64,000 nucleotides of DNA from Tateyamaria omphalii (GTDB lineage: Bacteria > Pseudomonadota > Alphaproteobacteria > Rhodobacterales > Rhodobacteraceae): contig NZ_BMWT01000002.1 of assembly GCF_014651375.1 (NCBI RefSeq), positions 563,477 to 627,476 on the forward strand, in the 5' to 3' direction. This document shows, piece after piece, positions 1 through 8,868 of this stretch; the first letter of the stretch is position 1; the number at the start of each line of letters is the position of its first letter. Made by a program: the position numbers and the translations under genes. Below the pieces are notes generated by a model. The model did no database searches and had not been told where the DNA came from. It saw only the letters and a program-made list of their open reading frames with translations.

Positions 1-560
1 TGGATGAAGAGATTTTCGGTCAGTCGCTTTTGACGTTCGAAGAAAACCTGCAAGTGCTGACGGCGCCCGCCGACATGATCCCTCTGGATCTTGTCACTCC
101 CGAGGATGTGACACGGGTGATTGACATGGCCCGCGCGCACTTCGACTACGTCGTCGTTGATATGCCATCAACGCTCGTCCAATGGACCGAAACCGTGCTG
201 AATGCATCGCATCTCTACTTCACGACGCTCGAAATGGACATGCGGTCGGCCCAGAATACGTTGCGCTTCAAACGCGCGCTGCAAGCCGAAGACCTGCCGA
301 TCGAAAAACTGCGCTACGTACTGAACCGCGCGCCGAAATTCACTGACTTGGGCGGCAAGGCACGAGTCAAGCGCTTGTCGGAAAGCCTGGACATCTCAGT
401 CGAGGTGCAGTTGCCAGAAGGAGGCAAGCCTATCAGCCAGGGGGCTGATCACGGTGTACCGCTGGCAAGCTCCGCAGCCAAAAACCCTTTGCGTCGAGAA
501 ATCGCCAAACTGGCCGCGTCCATCCATGAACTCAGCGAGGATCACGCCAAGGCGGCGTGA
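1..560 (+). CDS. cpaE: CpaE-like pilus assembly ATPase, C-terminal part (5' truncated by window edge)
   Basis: The reading frame is open from base 3 with no start in the window, so this is the end of a longer gene. It carries the second half of a MinD/ParA-like fold: a Walker B-type strand (FDYVVVDMPS) followed by the alternating helix and strand pattern of that family. CpaE proteins of Tad/Flp pilus clusters are MinD-like ATPases thought to position the secretion apparatus at the inner membrane. The gene ends 22 bases before cpaF and the order cpaE-cpaF-tadB-tadC is the standard one, which supports the call more than the fragment itself. The Walker A motif would lie upstream of the window. 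Confidence 0.85.
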   Translation, partial: DEEIFGQSLLTFEENLQVLTAPADMIPLDLVTPEDVTRVIDMARAHFDYVVVDMPSTLVQWTETVLNASHLYFTTLEMDMRSAQNTLRFKRALQAEDLPIEKLRYVLNRAPKFTDLGGKARVKRLSESLDISVEVQLPEGGKPISQGADHGVPLASSAAKNPLRREIAKLAASIHELSEDHAKAA

Positions 561-582
561 TCTGGCAACCGGGGGTCACTCG

Positions 583-2013
583 ATGTTTTCCAAATACAAA
601 AAAGCCGAAGCCAAACCTGCCGCAGCACCTGCGGACAAGGTTGCCGAGATGCCCAAGGCAGACGCGTCCAAGAAAATTGCACGCAAACCGGCTCCGTCAA
701 AATCCGCGACAGTCACCCCTATGGACAAGGAACGCAAGCGCAAGGAGCGCATGGGCGAGATCAAGCTCGAACTCCATCGTGCGCTTTTGGACAACCTGAA
801 CCTCGCCGCGCTCGAACATGCGACTGAACAGGACCTGCGTCAGGAAATCAGCGCAATTTCGACCGAAGTGCTGACAGAAAAGAACATCATCCTGAACCGT
901 GAGGATCGCCAGACCCTCAATCAGGAACTGTTTGACGAAGTGACGGGGCTCGGCCCCCTTGAAACGCTTCTGAAAGATGAATCTGTCAACGATATTCTGG
1001 TCAACGGGCCTCAGCAGATATTTGTCGAACGGTCGGGTAAGCTGGAACTGACCGACGTCACGTTCAAGGACGAACGACACCTCCTGCGCATCATCGACAA
1101 GATCGTGAGCGCGGTGGGCCGTCGTGTTGACGAATCCAACCCTTATGTGGACGCCCGTTTGCAGGACGGTTCGCGTTTCAACGCCATGGTGCCCCCCATT
1201 GCGGTGGACGGTAGCCTTGTGTCCATTCGTAAGTTCAAAAAGGACAAGCTGGGCATCGACGACCTGGTGAATTTCGGTGCCTTTACCGAAGAGATGGCTG
1301 CTTATCTTCAGGCTGCCGTTGCCACGCGCCTGAACGTCATCGTGTCGGGTGGTACCGGGTCCGGGAAAACGACCACGCTCAATGCTCTGTCATCCTTCAT
1401 CGACAATGCCGAACGTATCCTGACAATCGAAGACACCGCCGAACTCCAACTGCAACAGACCCATGTGGGCCGGATGGAAAGCCGACCACCTAACGTTGAG
1501 GGCAAGGGCGAAGTGTCACCACGCGACTGTTTGAAAAACGCCCTTCGTATGCGCCCTGACCGCATCATCGTGGGCGAGACGCGGGGCGAGGAAGTCATCG
1601 ACATGCTCCAGGCCATGAACACTGGCCACGACGGATCGATGACCACGATCCACGCCAACTCTGCGCGTGACGGCGTAAGCCGTTTGGAAAATATGATTGC
1701 CATGGCCGGGATCGAAATGCCGATCAAGGCGGTGCGGTCTCAGATCTCGTCGGCTGTGAACCTGATCGTGCAGGCGTCGCGTCTACAGGACGGGTCACGC
1801 CGTATGACATCGATCACCGAAATCACCGGGATGGAGGGTGACGTGATCTCGATGCAGGAAGTTTTCCGCTTCCAGCGCGTCGGCCTCACGCCCGACAACA
1901 AGATCATAGGCCACTTCACCGCCACCGGCGTCCGTTCACACTATTCCGAACGGTTCCGTCTGTGGGGCTATGACTTGCCCGCTTCCATCTATGAACCCGT
2001 TGCCGCCGAGTAA
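583..2013 (+). CDS. cpaF: CpaF/TadA-type secretion ATPase of the Tad pilus
   Basis: Hexameric cytoplasmic ATPase that powers Flp pilin assembly. The 476-residue protein has a charged, Ala/Lys/Pro-rich N terminus (about 1-60), then a type II/IV secretion ATPase domain. Walker A is GGTGSGKT at 256-263, the Walker B region [11 protein letters not shown] lies at about 322-332, and the His box [10 protein letters not shown] is at 351-360. The ATG at 583 is preferred over an upstream in-frame start because the upstream reading lies inside cpaE and gives no family sequence. The neighbour downstream is tadB, 12 bases after the stop, so the genes form one operon. Confidence 0.96.
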   Translation: MFSKYKKAEAKPAAAPADKVAEMPKADASKKIARKPAPSKSATVTPMDKERKRKERMGEIKLELHRALLDNLNLAALEHATEQDLRQEISAISTEVLTEKNIILNREDRQTLNQELFDEVTGLGPLETLLKDESVNDILVNGPQQIFVERSGKLELTDVTFKDERHLLRIIDKIVSAVGRRVDESNPYVDARLQDGSRFNAMVPPIAVDGSLVSIRKFKKDKLGIDDLVNFGAFTEEMAAYLQAAVATRLNVIVSGGTGSGKTTTLNALSSFIDNAERILTIEDTAELQLQQTHVGRMESRPPNVEGKGEVSPRDCLKNALRMRPDRIIVGETRGEEVIDMLQAMNTGHDGSMTTIHANSARDGVSRLENMIAMAGIEMPIKAVRSQISSAVNLIVQASRLQDGSRRMTSITEITGMEGDVISMQEVFRFQRVGLTPDNKIIGHFTATGVRSHYSERFRLWGYDLPASIYEPVAAE

Positions 2014-2025
2014 GGACCTGAAACG

Positions 2026-2991
2026 ATGAGTGCAGAACCAATTATCTACGGCCTGATCTTCATCGGCGTTCTGGTGCTGGTCGAAGGCCTGTACCTTGTC
2101 GCCTTTGGCAAATCGATCAGCCTGAACAGCCGGGTGAACCGTCGTCTGGAGATGCTGAACAAGGCCGGTGGGCGTCGCGAAGAAGTGCTTGAACAGCTCC
2201 GCAAGGAGATGCAGCAGCACATGGGCGCACGGTCCATCCCACTCTACTCGCTGCTGGCGGACAAGGCGCAAAAGGCGGCCATCGCGTTCACACCGCAACA
2301 GCTGATCATGATCATGGCTGGACTTTCAGTTGTGGCCTTTGTCGGGCTGAGCGTCGGAACCGAAACGGACACGCCGGTGCGCATTCTCATGTCCATAGGC
2401 ATCGGCATCGGTGCGGTCTATTTCTGGGTGGCCTCCAAGGCCGGCAAACGGCTGGGTATGATCGAAGAACAACTGCCTGATGCCGTGGAACTCATGGTGC
2501 GGTCGTTGCGCGTGGGTCACCCCTTCAGCTCGGCCATCCAGATCGTCTCGAAAGAGGTACAGGACCCCCTGGCTTCGGAATTTGGACTTATCGCCGATGA
2601 ATCCGCTTTTGGGCGCGACGTGGGTGAAAGCCTTAAGGATATGGCCGAACGGCTCGACATGCAGGATTTACGCTTCCTTTCGGTGGCCGTGACGATCCAG
2701 CAGCAATCCGGTGGTAACCTCGCCGAAATCCTCGCCGGTCTGGCCAAGGTGATCCGGGCACGCTTCCGCCTGTTCCGTCGGGTCAAAGCGATCACGGCCG
2801 AAGCCAAGTGGTCCGGCAAGTTCCTGTCAGCCTTCCCCATCGTGGCGCTGATCGTCATCAACGTGACCGACCCGCATTACTACGATGAAGTGCGCGATCA
2901 CCCCTACTTCATTCCTGCCTGCTTTGCCGTGGGTATCTTCCTGGCCGCGAACCTGATGGTGATGCGCGTCCTGACCAACATCAAAGTGTAA
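2026..2991 (+). CDS. tadB: TadB, Tad pilus inner-membrane platform protein
   Basis: Polytopic inner-membrane protein with a type II secretion F domain, which forms the platform engaged by CpaF. The 321-residue protein starts with a hydrophobic helix (about 4-26), has a second hydrophobic pair at about 90-130, then the amphipathic F-domain segment containing LMVRSLRVGHPFSSAI, and ends in two transmembrane helices. Length matches the family. It is spaced 12 bases from cpaF and 10 bases from tadC, with AAGGAGCC before tadC, so the pair is translated from one message. Confidence 0.94.
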   Translation: MSAEPIIYGLIFIGVLVLVEGLYLVAFGKSISLNSRVNRRLEMLNKAGGRREEVLEQLRKEMQQHMGARSIPLYSLLADKAQKAAIAFTPQQLIMIMAGLSVVAFVGLSVGTETDTPVRILMSIGIGIGAVYFWVASKAGKRLGMIEEQLPDAVELMVRSLRVGHPFSSAIQIVSKEVQDPLASEFGLIADESAFGRDVGESLKDMAERLDMQDLRFLSVAVTIQQQSGGNLAEILAGLAKVIRARFRLFRRVKAITAEAKWSGKFLSAFPIVALIVINVTDPHYYDEVRDHPYFIPACFAVGIFLAANLMVMRVLTNIKV

Positions 2992-3001
2992 GGAGCCTGC
3001 T

Positions 3002-3982
3002 ATGGACGCCCTAATGCAATCCATAACGGACACGCTTGGCCCGCTTGGCTTTATTGTCCTGGCCGGCGTGCTTGGCGTGATGATGGTCGCAATCGTGGTC
3101 ATCATGATGCTGCGGCAGCCCGAGGACCCGCTGACCAAACTCAAGAAATCCAGCCAGATGGCCACGACGACTGGCCCGGGCAAAGAACGCCTGCGCCAGG
3201 GTGCGCGGAACGAACAGCTTGAGCGTTTTTCAAAATTCCTTGAACCCGAGGATGTCGCCGAGCTGTCCAAACGCCAGCTGACACTGCGCCAGGCGGGCTA
3301 CCAATCCCGTGACGCGGTGCGCATGTTCCATGCAGCCCAGTTTCTATTGGGTGTCCTTGGCCTCGCCTTGGGGGTTGTCTATACCAACTTCATCGTTGGC
3401 ACCGACAACATGACGACGCAAAAAATCATCATGTTCACCATCGGTCCGGGCGGCGCGGGTTACTACCTACCCCAATACTGGGTGACACGCCGCGTCGAGA
3501 TGCGAAAAGAACAGATCACGCAAGGCTTCCCCGACTCGTTGGACATGCTTCTGGTGTGCGTCGAAGCGGGCCAATCGCTTGATCAGGCCATCACTCGCGT
3601 TGCCGGAGAATTGCGGGCCTCCTATCCCGCACTGGCGGATGAATTCATGGTGGTCAGCCTTGAAATGAAGGCTGGTAAGGACAAGGTAACCGTGCTGAAC
3701 GACATGGGCGAACGCTGCGGCGTGCAGGATGTAGCCAGCTTTGTGACAGTGTTGGTGCAGTCCGCCAGCTTCGGTACATCCATCGCCGAGGCGCTGCGGG
3801 TCTACGCGGGCGAGATGCGCGACAAACGCGTCATGCGCGCCGAAGAGGCCGCCAACAAGTTGCCAACCAAGATGACGCTCGCCACCATGATGCTGACGGT
3901 TCCGCCGCTGTTGCTGATCCTTGTGGGTCCATCCGCACACGGTATCACGCAACTTGGCAATATGAACGCACTCGGCAACTAG
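3002..3982 (+). CDS. tadC: TadC, second Tad pilus platform protein
   Basis: A 326-residue paralogue of TadB with the same F-domain architecture: an N-terminal transmembrane helix (about 15-37), a basic cytoplasmic stretch, a hydrophobic pair near 115-155, the F-domain core (SLDMLLVCVEAGQSLDQAI) and a C-terminal hydrophobic helix. TadB and TadC together form the inner-membrane platform of Tad pili. It follows a strong AAGGAG ribosome-binding site at the end of tadB. A 90-base gap separates it from the following lipoprotein gene. Confidence 0.94.
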   Translation: MDALMQSITDTLGPLGFIVLAGVLGVMMVAIVVIMMLRQPEDPLTKLKKSSQMATTTGPGKERLRQGARNEQLERFSKFLEPEDVAELSKRQLTLRQAGYQSRDAVRMFHAAQFLLGVLGLALGVVYTNFIVGTDNMTTQKIIMFTIGPGGAGYYLPQYWVTRRVEMRKEQITQGFPDSLDMLLVCVEAGQSLDQAITRVAGELRASYPALADEFMVVSLEMKAGKDKVTVLNDMGERCGVQDVASFVTVLVQSASFGTSIAEALRVYAGEMRDKRVMRAEEAANKLPTKMTLATMMLTVPPLLLILVGPSAHGITQLGNMNALGN

Positions 3983-4072
3983 GCCAACCGCCTGAGCCGT
4001 GGTACAAGACAACACCGCGCGTCCATTTCGGGCGAGCGGTGCAGTCAATTTTGAGGCGTGGCGAAGACCACA

Positions 4073-4642
4073 ATGATCACAGGCATCCGGGCGTTTCTCG
4101 CTCTCTTTCTTGCGTTTGTCCTGACCGCTTGCGGTGAACGAGGCATTGATGCGTCTCAGACCGGACCATTTGCCCCCGGCGTCGACCGCCGTGCGGATGG
4201 GGTTGACGGGGTTGAAGTGGGCCACCGCCTGATTGCTGCGGGCGAATTTGAATTGGCCATCAAATCCTTCAATCGTGCGGCGCTCGACCGCGGTGGATTT
4301 GACGCCGAGATACTGTCCGGGCTGGGAACGGCCAATCTCGGACTGGGGCGTCTGAACCAGGCCGAAAAACTTCTGCGCCGCGCCACAACGGAATATGATC
4401 CGGTCCCCTCCGACCTCAACAACCTTGGTGTTGTACTGATGGAGCAGGGCGAAACGTCCGAAGCCGTCCAGATCTTTCGCCGTGCCTTTGCCCTGGATGA
4501 CGGAGAAAGCACACTTATTCGGGATAATTTGCGCTTGGCACTCGCAAAATCTGAAAATTCTGATACCGTAGAAATCAATGAGAGCCAGTACAAACTGGTC
4601 CGTCGAGGCAGCAGCGACTTTTTGATCCGCACTGCATCTTGA
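4073..4642 (+). CDS. tadD: TadD-like TPR lipoprotein (first of two)
   Basis: TadD proteins are TPR lipoproteins needed for Tad pilus assembly, probably as outer-membrane pilotins. With the ATG at 4073 the signal peptide ends in the lipobox LTAC (Cys 20); an in-frame GTG at 4058 would only add five residues. The rest (about 45-150) is two or three TPR units, recognisable from LIAAGEFELAIKSFNRAAL and LNNLGVVLMEQGETSEAVQIF. It sits between tadC and a second lipoprotein of the same type, so the assignment of the TadD name to this one is by position. Confidence 0.85.
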   Translation: MITGIRAFLALFLAFVLTACGERGIDASQTGPFAPGVDRRADGVDGVEVGHRLIAAGEFELAIKSFNRAALDRGGFDAEILSGLGTANLGLGRLNQAEKLLRRATTEYDPVPSDLNNLGVVLMEQGETSEAVQIFRRAFALDDGESTLIRDNLRLALAKSENSDTVEINESQYKLVRRGSSDFLIRTAS

Positions 4643-4749
4643 TTTTTCCACCTTCGGGTGGGTGTGAGGTTGCGCTGTCACAGGCGCGAAAGGGATGCGA
4701 CCGGGCAGCAAAAAGCACGGCGCGAACGAGCAGGAAAAAGGACGCAAAC

Positions 4750-5613
4750 ATGCGCCACTCTGTATTCATGGCTGTCGCTCTTTCGGGCGCTATGGCCCTT
4801 GCCGCTTGCGACCAGAAAAACGCCGACGAAACCGTGGAACGGGCCTTTCAAGACGTGAATGTCGTAGATGAAAGCGACCTGAACGACGTGATGCTGACCG
4901 TAGCGGACCCGAATGAGGCGGTTGCCTACTTCAGCCGTACGACGAAGGAAAACCCGAACCGAATTGACGCACAACGTGGGCTTGCCGTCAGCCTTGTACG
5001 CGCCAAACGCTATACAGAGGCCAGTTCAGCCTATGCCAAACTGGTAAAGCTCGACGGCGTGACCAATGATGACCGCGTAGACTTTGCTGATGCCCTGTTG
5101 CGATCAGGTGATTGGGCACGGGCCGAAGAAGAGCTGGACAAGGTTCCCCCGACTGTCGAGACCTTCAAGCGCTATCGCCTCGAAGCCCTTGTTGCTGACA
5201 GCAACAAAGAATGGAAGAAAGCGGACAGCTTCTACGAAACAGCCGTCGGCCTGACGACACGCCCCTCCGGTGTGTTGAACAACTGGGGGTACTCCAAGCT
5301 CACGCGCGGCGACTTCAACGATGCAGAGCGTTTGTTCACTGATGCAATCCGTCAGGACCCCAGCCTGTTCACAGCCAAGAACAACCTCATCCTCGCCCGT
5401 GGCGCGCAAGGCAACTACAGCCTGCCAGTGATCCCCATGGATCAGACAGAACGCGCGCAGTTGCTGCACACGCTGGGCTTGGCTGCCGTGAAACAGGGCA
5501 ACCTCGAAACAGGCAAGGGCCTCTTGCGCGACGCCATCGAAACGCACCCGCAGCACTTCGAAGCCGCAGTGCGGTCTCTGCGTGCGCTCGAGAACAACGT
5601 CTCGAACGGATAA
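4750..5613 (+). CDS. TPR lipoprotein of the Tad cluster (second of two)
   Basis: A 287-residue lipoprotein with lipobox LAAC (Cys 20) followed by several TPR-like repeats over about 50-280 (for example AVAYFSRTTKENPNRIDAQ, ASSAYAKLVKLDG, DAERLFTDAIRQDPSLFTAK). The reading frame stays open 111 bases upstream, but only the ATG at 4750 gives a signal peptide. It is likely an outer-membrane partner of the pilus secretin alongside the first TPR lipoprotein. The prepilin peptidase gene starts three bases after its stop. Confidence 0.85.
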   Translation: MRHSVFMAVALSGAMALAACDQKNADETVERAFQDVNVVDESDLNDVMLTVADPNEAVAYFSRTTKENPNRIDAQRGLAVSLVRAKRYTEASSAYAKLVKLDGVTNDDRVDFADALLRSGDWARAEEELDKVPPTVETFKRYRLEALVADSNKEWKKADSFYETAVGLTTRPSGVLNNWGYSKLTRGDFNDAERLFTDAIRQDPSLFTAKNNLILARGAQGNYSLPVIPMDQTERAQLLHTLGLAAVKQGNLETGKGLLRDAIETHPQHFEAAVRSLRALENNVSNG

Positions 5614-5616
5614 GAC

Positions 5617-6117
5617 ATGATTGCGCTTTCGGCCACAGCCGCCCTGTGGTTCATGCCGCTTATGGTGCCGATCTGTCTGTATGTCGCTTACACCGACCTT
5701 GCAGAGATGCGGATCACCAATCCAACAGTCCTGACGATGGCCGCCATCTTTGCGGCCATGGGGCCGTTTTTCTATTCCCTTGATGCCTATCTGTGGCAGC
5801 TCGCCCAGTTGGCCATCGTGCTGGTTGCGGGCATCATCCTCAATGCTGCTGGAACCATGGGGGCCGGAGACGCCAAATTCCTCGCAGCCGCAGCACCCTA
5901 TGTCGCCCTCGGAGATATCCATTTGCTCATGGCGCTCTTTGCCGCCGTGCTTCTGGCCGCCTACAGTGCGCACACCATTGCAAAGCACACCTCTCTGCGC
6001 ACATTTGCACCCGACTGGGCCAGTTGGAGCCAAGAAGGGCGCAGATTCCCTATGGGCTTTGCACTTGGCCCTACCCTTGCGATCTACCTCGGGCTGGCAG
6101 CGCTGTACGGCTCTTGA
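5617..6117 (+). CDS. cpaA: Prepilin peptidase CpaA/TadV (A24 aspartic protease)
   Basis: Inner-membrane aspartic peptidase that cleaves the leader of Flp prepilin and TadE/F-type pseudopilins. The 166-residue protein is hydrophobic throughout, with the two catalytic aspartates in their expected settings: Asp27 in YTDLAEMRI and Asp85 in the GAGDAK motif (82-87). It is the short CpaA type without the N-terminal methyltransferase domain of PilD. Its placement three bases after the TPR lipoprotein gene makes it the last recognisable Tad gene here; the pilin gene itself is not in the window. Confidence 0.93.
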   Translation: MIALSATAALWFMPLMVPICLYVAYTDLAEMRITNPTVLTMAAIFAAMGPFFYSLDAYLWQLAQLAIVLVAGIILNAAGTMGAGDAKFLAAAAPYVALGDIHLLMALFAAVLLAAYSAHTIAKHTSLRTFAPDWASWSQEGRRFPMGFALGPTLAIYLGLAALYGS

Positions 6118-6194
6118 CCTGTTGCGGCCACATTTTGGCCGAAGTGCTGCGATAAGCCAAGCACAACAAAACGCAGCAGAACACAGGCCACCCC

Positions 6195-7502
6195 ATGAAC
6201 ATGCAAGTCTCGGACGTGATTGCGCCGCCGGCTCCCAAACGACTGGAAGAGATGAAACTGCCCGTCGTGATGATGCGAGACATCTTGCTGAAAACCATGT
6301 TCCGCAAGAACCTCGACATGGTGTCCGACCTCAGCCCGGCGCTGTGTTTACCCATCCCGGTGGTTCAGGAACTCATCGACATGTGCCGCGACCAGCGGCT
6401 GATGGAGGCAACCGGTACGCTCAATGCCAACAATGGCAATGAAATGGGCTACCAGCTGACGGACGGCGGCAAGGCGCGCGCCCTGGATGCCCTGGCCCAA
6501 TCCGAGTATTTCGGCGCTATGCCCGTCCCACTGGATGTCTATCGCGAACAGGTCAAACGCCAATCCATCCGCAACATCATGGTCACACGCCAGCAGCTGA
6601 CTGGGGCTATGGGCCACCTCGTCCTGCCCGACGACCTTCTGGACCAGCTTGGTCCGGCGGTCAGCGCAGGCCGGTCGATCCTGATGTATGGCCCTCCGGG
6701 CAACGGTAAATCGTCTATCTCGAACGGCATCCGCGACGCGTTGGGGGACAACGTCTTTGTCCCACGTGCCATCGAATATGCGGGCCAGGTGATTACGGTC
6801 TATGACCCGATCGTACACGTGCTGGCCCCGGAAGACGCTCAGGACCCTACATCGCTGCGCCGCAAGACGCCCTATGACAAGCGCTACGTCAAATGCGAAC
6901 GTCCTACGGTGATCACCGGGGGGGAACTGTCGCTGGACATGCTGGACCTCGTCTACAACCCCACGGCACGGACCTACCAGGCGCCTCTGCAACTGAAATC
7001 CACCGGAGGCATCTTCATCGTGGACGACCTTGGCCGTCAGGCCGAACCGCCACAGGCGCTGGTTAACCGCTGGATCGTTCCGCTCGAAGAATCCAAAGAC
7101 ATCCTCGCCCTGCAATCAGGTGAGAAATTCGAGGTGCCCTTCGACACGCTGGTCGTCTTCTCGACCAACTTCCACCCCAACGAAATCTTCGACCAAGCCG
7201 CCCTGCGCCGGATCTTCTTCAAGATCAAGATCGACGGCCCAAACCAGGCAAACTTCCTGAAAATCTTTGCCATGGTCGCCAAGAAGAAAGGGATGGCCCT
7301 GAACGAAGAAGCGCTCGTATACCTGCTCAAGGTGAAGTATCCGACGATCGACAATATCTACGCCAACTACCAGCCGAACTTCCTGGTGGATCAGATGGTC
7401 GCCACCTGCAACTTCGAAGGCATCCCGTTGCAGATGACCCCACAGCTGATCGACCGGGCCTGGGCCAACATGTTCGTCAAGGACGAACATATCGTCAAAT
7501 GA
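6195..7502 (+). CDS. AAA ATPase of unknown role, adjacent to the Tad cluster
   Basis: A 435-residue protein whose N-terminal third (about 25-105) looks like a winged-helix region with the sequence GYQLTDGGKARALDAL. An AAA ATPase core follows: Walker A GPPGNGKS at 166-173, a Walker B-like IFIVDDLGRQ near 275-285, and a sensor-type TNFHPNE later. It is same-strand with the Tad genes, 77 bases downstream of cpaA, and overlaps the next gene by four bases (ATGA). I do not know a Tad function for it. The family appears to be a stand-alone ATPase that couples a DNA-binding-like domain to AAA remodelling; that reading is inference. Confidence 0.85.
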   Translation: MNMQVSDVIAPPAPKRLEEMKLPVVMMRDILLKTMFRKNLDMVSDLSPALCLPIPVVQELIDMCRDQRLMEATGTLNANNGNEMGYQLTDGGKARALDALAQSEYFGAMPVPLDVYREQVKRQSIRNIMVTRQQLTGAMGHLVLPDDLLDQLGPAVSAGRSILMYGPPGNGKSSISNGIRDALGDNVFVPRAIEYAGQVITVYDPIVHVLAPEDAQDPTSLRRKTPYDKRYVKCERPTVITGGELSLDMLDLVYNPTARTYQAPLQLKSTGGIFIVDDLGRQAEPPQALVNRWIVPLEESKDILALQSGEKFEVPFDTLVVFSTNFHPNEIFDQAALRRIFFKIKIDGPNQANFLKIFAMVAKKKGMALNEEALVYLLKVKYPTIDNIYANYQPNFLVDQMVATCNFEGIPLQMTPQLIDRAWANMFVKDEHIVK

Positions 7503-8287
7503 TTGGTCTCGCGGGCTGCGGGCGCATGGGGCTGCCAATGCTGGCCGCCCTGCGCGACGGAGGCACGCGGGCCAAAGGCTTTGATGTTGTGGACAAGGGC
7601 CTGCCCCACACCACCACAAACATCATGGCCTTTGCCCCCGAAGTGGAAACCCTATTTTCCGTGGTCCGGGATGAAGAGGAAACCAACGCTCTTCTGTTTG
7701 ACACCCAGAACCTTATGGGCACCGCACCCAAGCTGCGGCGCATCTTCATTTGCTCCACTCTTTCACCGCGCTACGTTCTCGGCCTGCGCGACAGGGTGCC
7801 GGACCACATCACCCTGATCGACGCACCCATGTCCGGTGCGGTCATCGCCGCCGAAAACCGCACGCTCAGCTTCATGCTTGGCGGCACACAAGCCGACATC
7901 GACGATGCCAAGCTGCTGCTTGCCCTCATGGGTCAACACTTCCACCACATGGGCGCATATGGTGCCGGGATGCAGGCCAAGGTTTTGAACAACCTGCTCG
8001 CGGCGTCTCACACTGCAATGACCCGGCTTGTACTGGACTGGGCGGATGAGGCCGGGCTCGACACTCAGCACCTCCTGAACCTGATCGAAACATCATCGGG
8101 CCAAAACTGGCTCGCCTCAGGCTTCGACACAATCGAATTTGCCAAACACGGCTATGCTCCCGACAACTCCATCGGCATTCTGGTCAAGGACGTGGCAGCA
8201 GCCCTCGACGCCGCCCCAGACGGCGCTGACACATCGCTTCCCAAACAGGTCCAGGCCAGTGTCAGGGCTTTGCAACCTCGCCGCTGA
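7499..8287 (+). CDS. NAD(P)-dependent dehydrogenase of the 3-hydroxyisobutyrate family
   Basis: A 262-residue beta-hydroxyacid dehydrogenase-like protein. The N terminus has the Rossmann motif GCGRMG (6-11), a middle substrate-binding patch is PMSGAVIAAENRTLSFMLGG, and AKVLNN carries the lysine that is catalytic in this family. It is about 30 residues shorter than typical members (290-300). It overlaps the AAA ATPase stop by four bases, so the two are translationally coupled, an unusual pairing. The substrate cannot be read from the context. Confidence 0.85.
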   Translation: MIGLAGCGRMGLPMLAALRDGGTRAKGFDVVDKGLPHTTTNIMAFAPEVETLFSVVRDEEETNALLFDTQNLMGTAPKLRRIFICSTLSPRYVLGLRDRVPDHITLIDAPMSGAVIAAENRTLSFMLGGTQADIDDAKLLLALMGQHFHHMGAYGAGMQAKVLNNLLAASHTAMTRLVLDWADEAGLDTQHLLNLIETSSGQNWLASGFDTIEFAKHGYAPDNSIGILVKDVAAALDAAPDGADTSLPKQVQASVRALQPRR

Positions 8288-8310
8288 GCCAATTCCACTC
8301 TCATACCCAG

Positions 8311-8868
8311 TCAGCGCTTCATCGCAGCCTGCAACAGCTTTGTCGTCTCTTCCTTCCACAAGGACCGCTTCGCATAGTGAATGGGCTGCGCAGGCGTGTA
8401 TTCTGCATCATAGGCATGTGGATCAGCACCGCAGGCGAGAAGATGCCGGACCACGGCAGGCGACGAAATCATCGCAGCCCGATGCAAGGCGGTCTCATCC
8501 AGCGTGTGACGAAAGTTCACGTCCGCTCCTGCCTCGATCAGCCTGTCAATCCAGGTGATGATCTCCCTTGCACTCAAGGCGTTCGCGACAGACCTTTCCA
8601 TTTCCAACAACGACTTCAGAGGACTGTATCCTTCGTCATCACAAAAATTTGCAGGTCCCCCCTGGGCCAAAACCCAATCGAAAACCGCGAACTGGCGCGC
8701 GTGTATCGCGTGGGTGACCCAGGATCGCGTAAATGTTGTGTCCTGCCCAAATGGGAAAGGTGGGTAAGCCTCGGCAACAAACTTCAAAAACGCGAGTTTT
8801 CCTTCGCGCATCGCCTCAAAGACCTCATTGAAAAGGTCTTTCGGGACACCAGGCTCAAATTCTGACAT
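8311..8868 (-). CDS. Ankyrin-repeat protein
   Basis: The 185-residue protein from the ATG at 8868 has at least three ankyrin units in its C-terminal half, seen in SPLKSLLEMERS, LIEAGADVNFRHTLDETALHRAAM and VVRHLLACGADPHAYD, with a last helix before the stop. The N-terminal half is helical without a clear motif. There is no signal peptide, so it is probably cytoplasmic. A longer in-frame start at 8952 would add 28 residues that look unlike protein. It is convergent with the dehydrogenase gene and divergent from the helicase gene. Such proteins usually act by protein binding; the partner is unknown. Confidence 0.8.
   Translation of the reverse strand: MSEFEPGVPKDLFNEVFEAMREGKLAFLKFVAEAYPPFPFGQDTTFTRSWVTHAIHARQFAVFDWVLAQGGPANFCDDEGYSPLKSLLEMERSVANALSAREIITWIDRLIEAGADVNFRHTLDETALHRAAMISSPAVVRHLLACGADPHAYDAEYTPAQPIHYAKRSLWKEETTKLLQAAMKR

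Noticed and set aside
4648-4661. CCACC-TTCG-GGTGG hairpin between the TPR lipoprotein genes as a terminator
   Set aside because: Short 5-bp stem, no T run on the downstream side, and the genes look co-transcribed.
3467-4747. Minus-strand open frame of 426 codons across the tadC/tadD region
   Set aside because: It is antisense to two clear Tad genes and crosses their boundary; no conserved motif.
5104-6033. Minus-strand open frame of 309 codons opposite the TPR lipoprotein and cpaA
   Set aside because: Cys/Gly/His-rich translation, antisense to recognised Tad genes.
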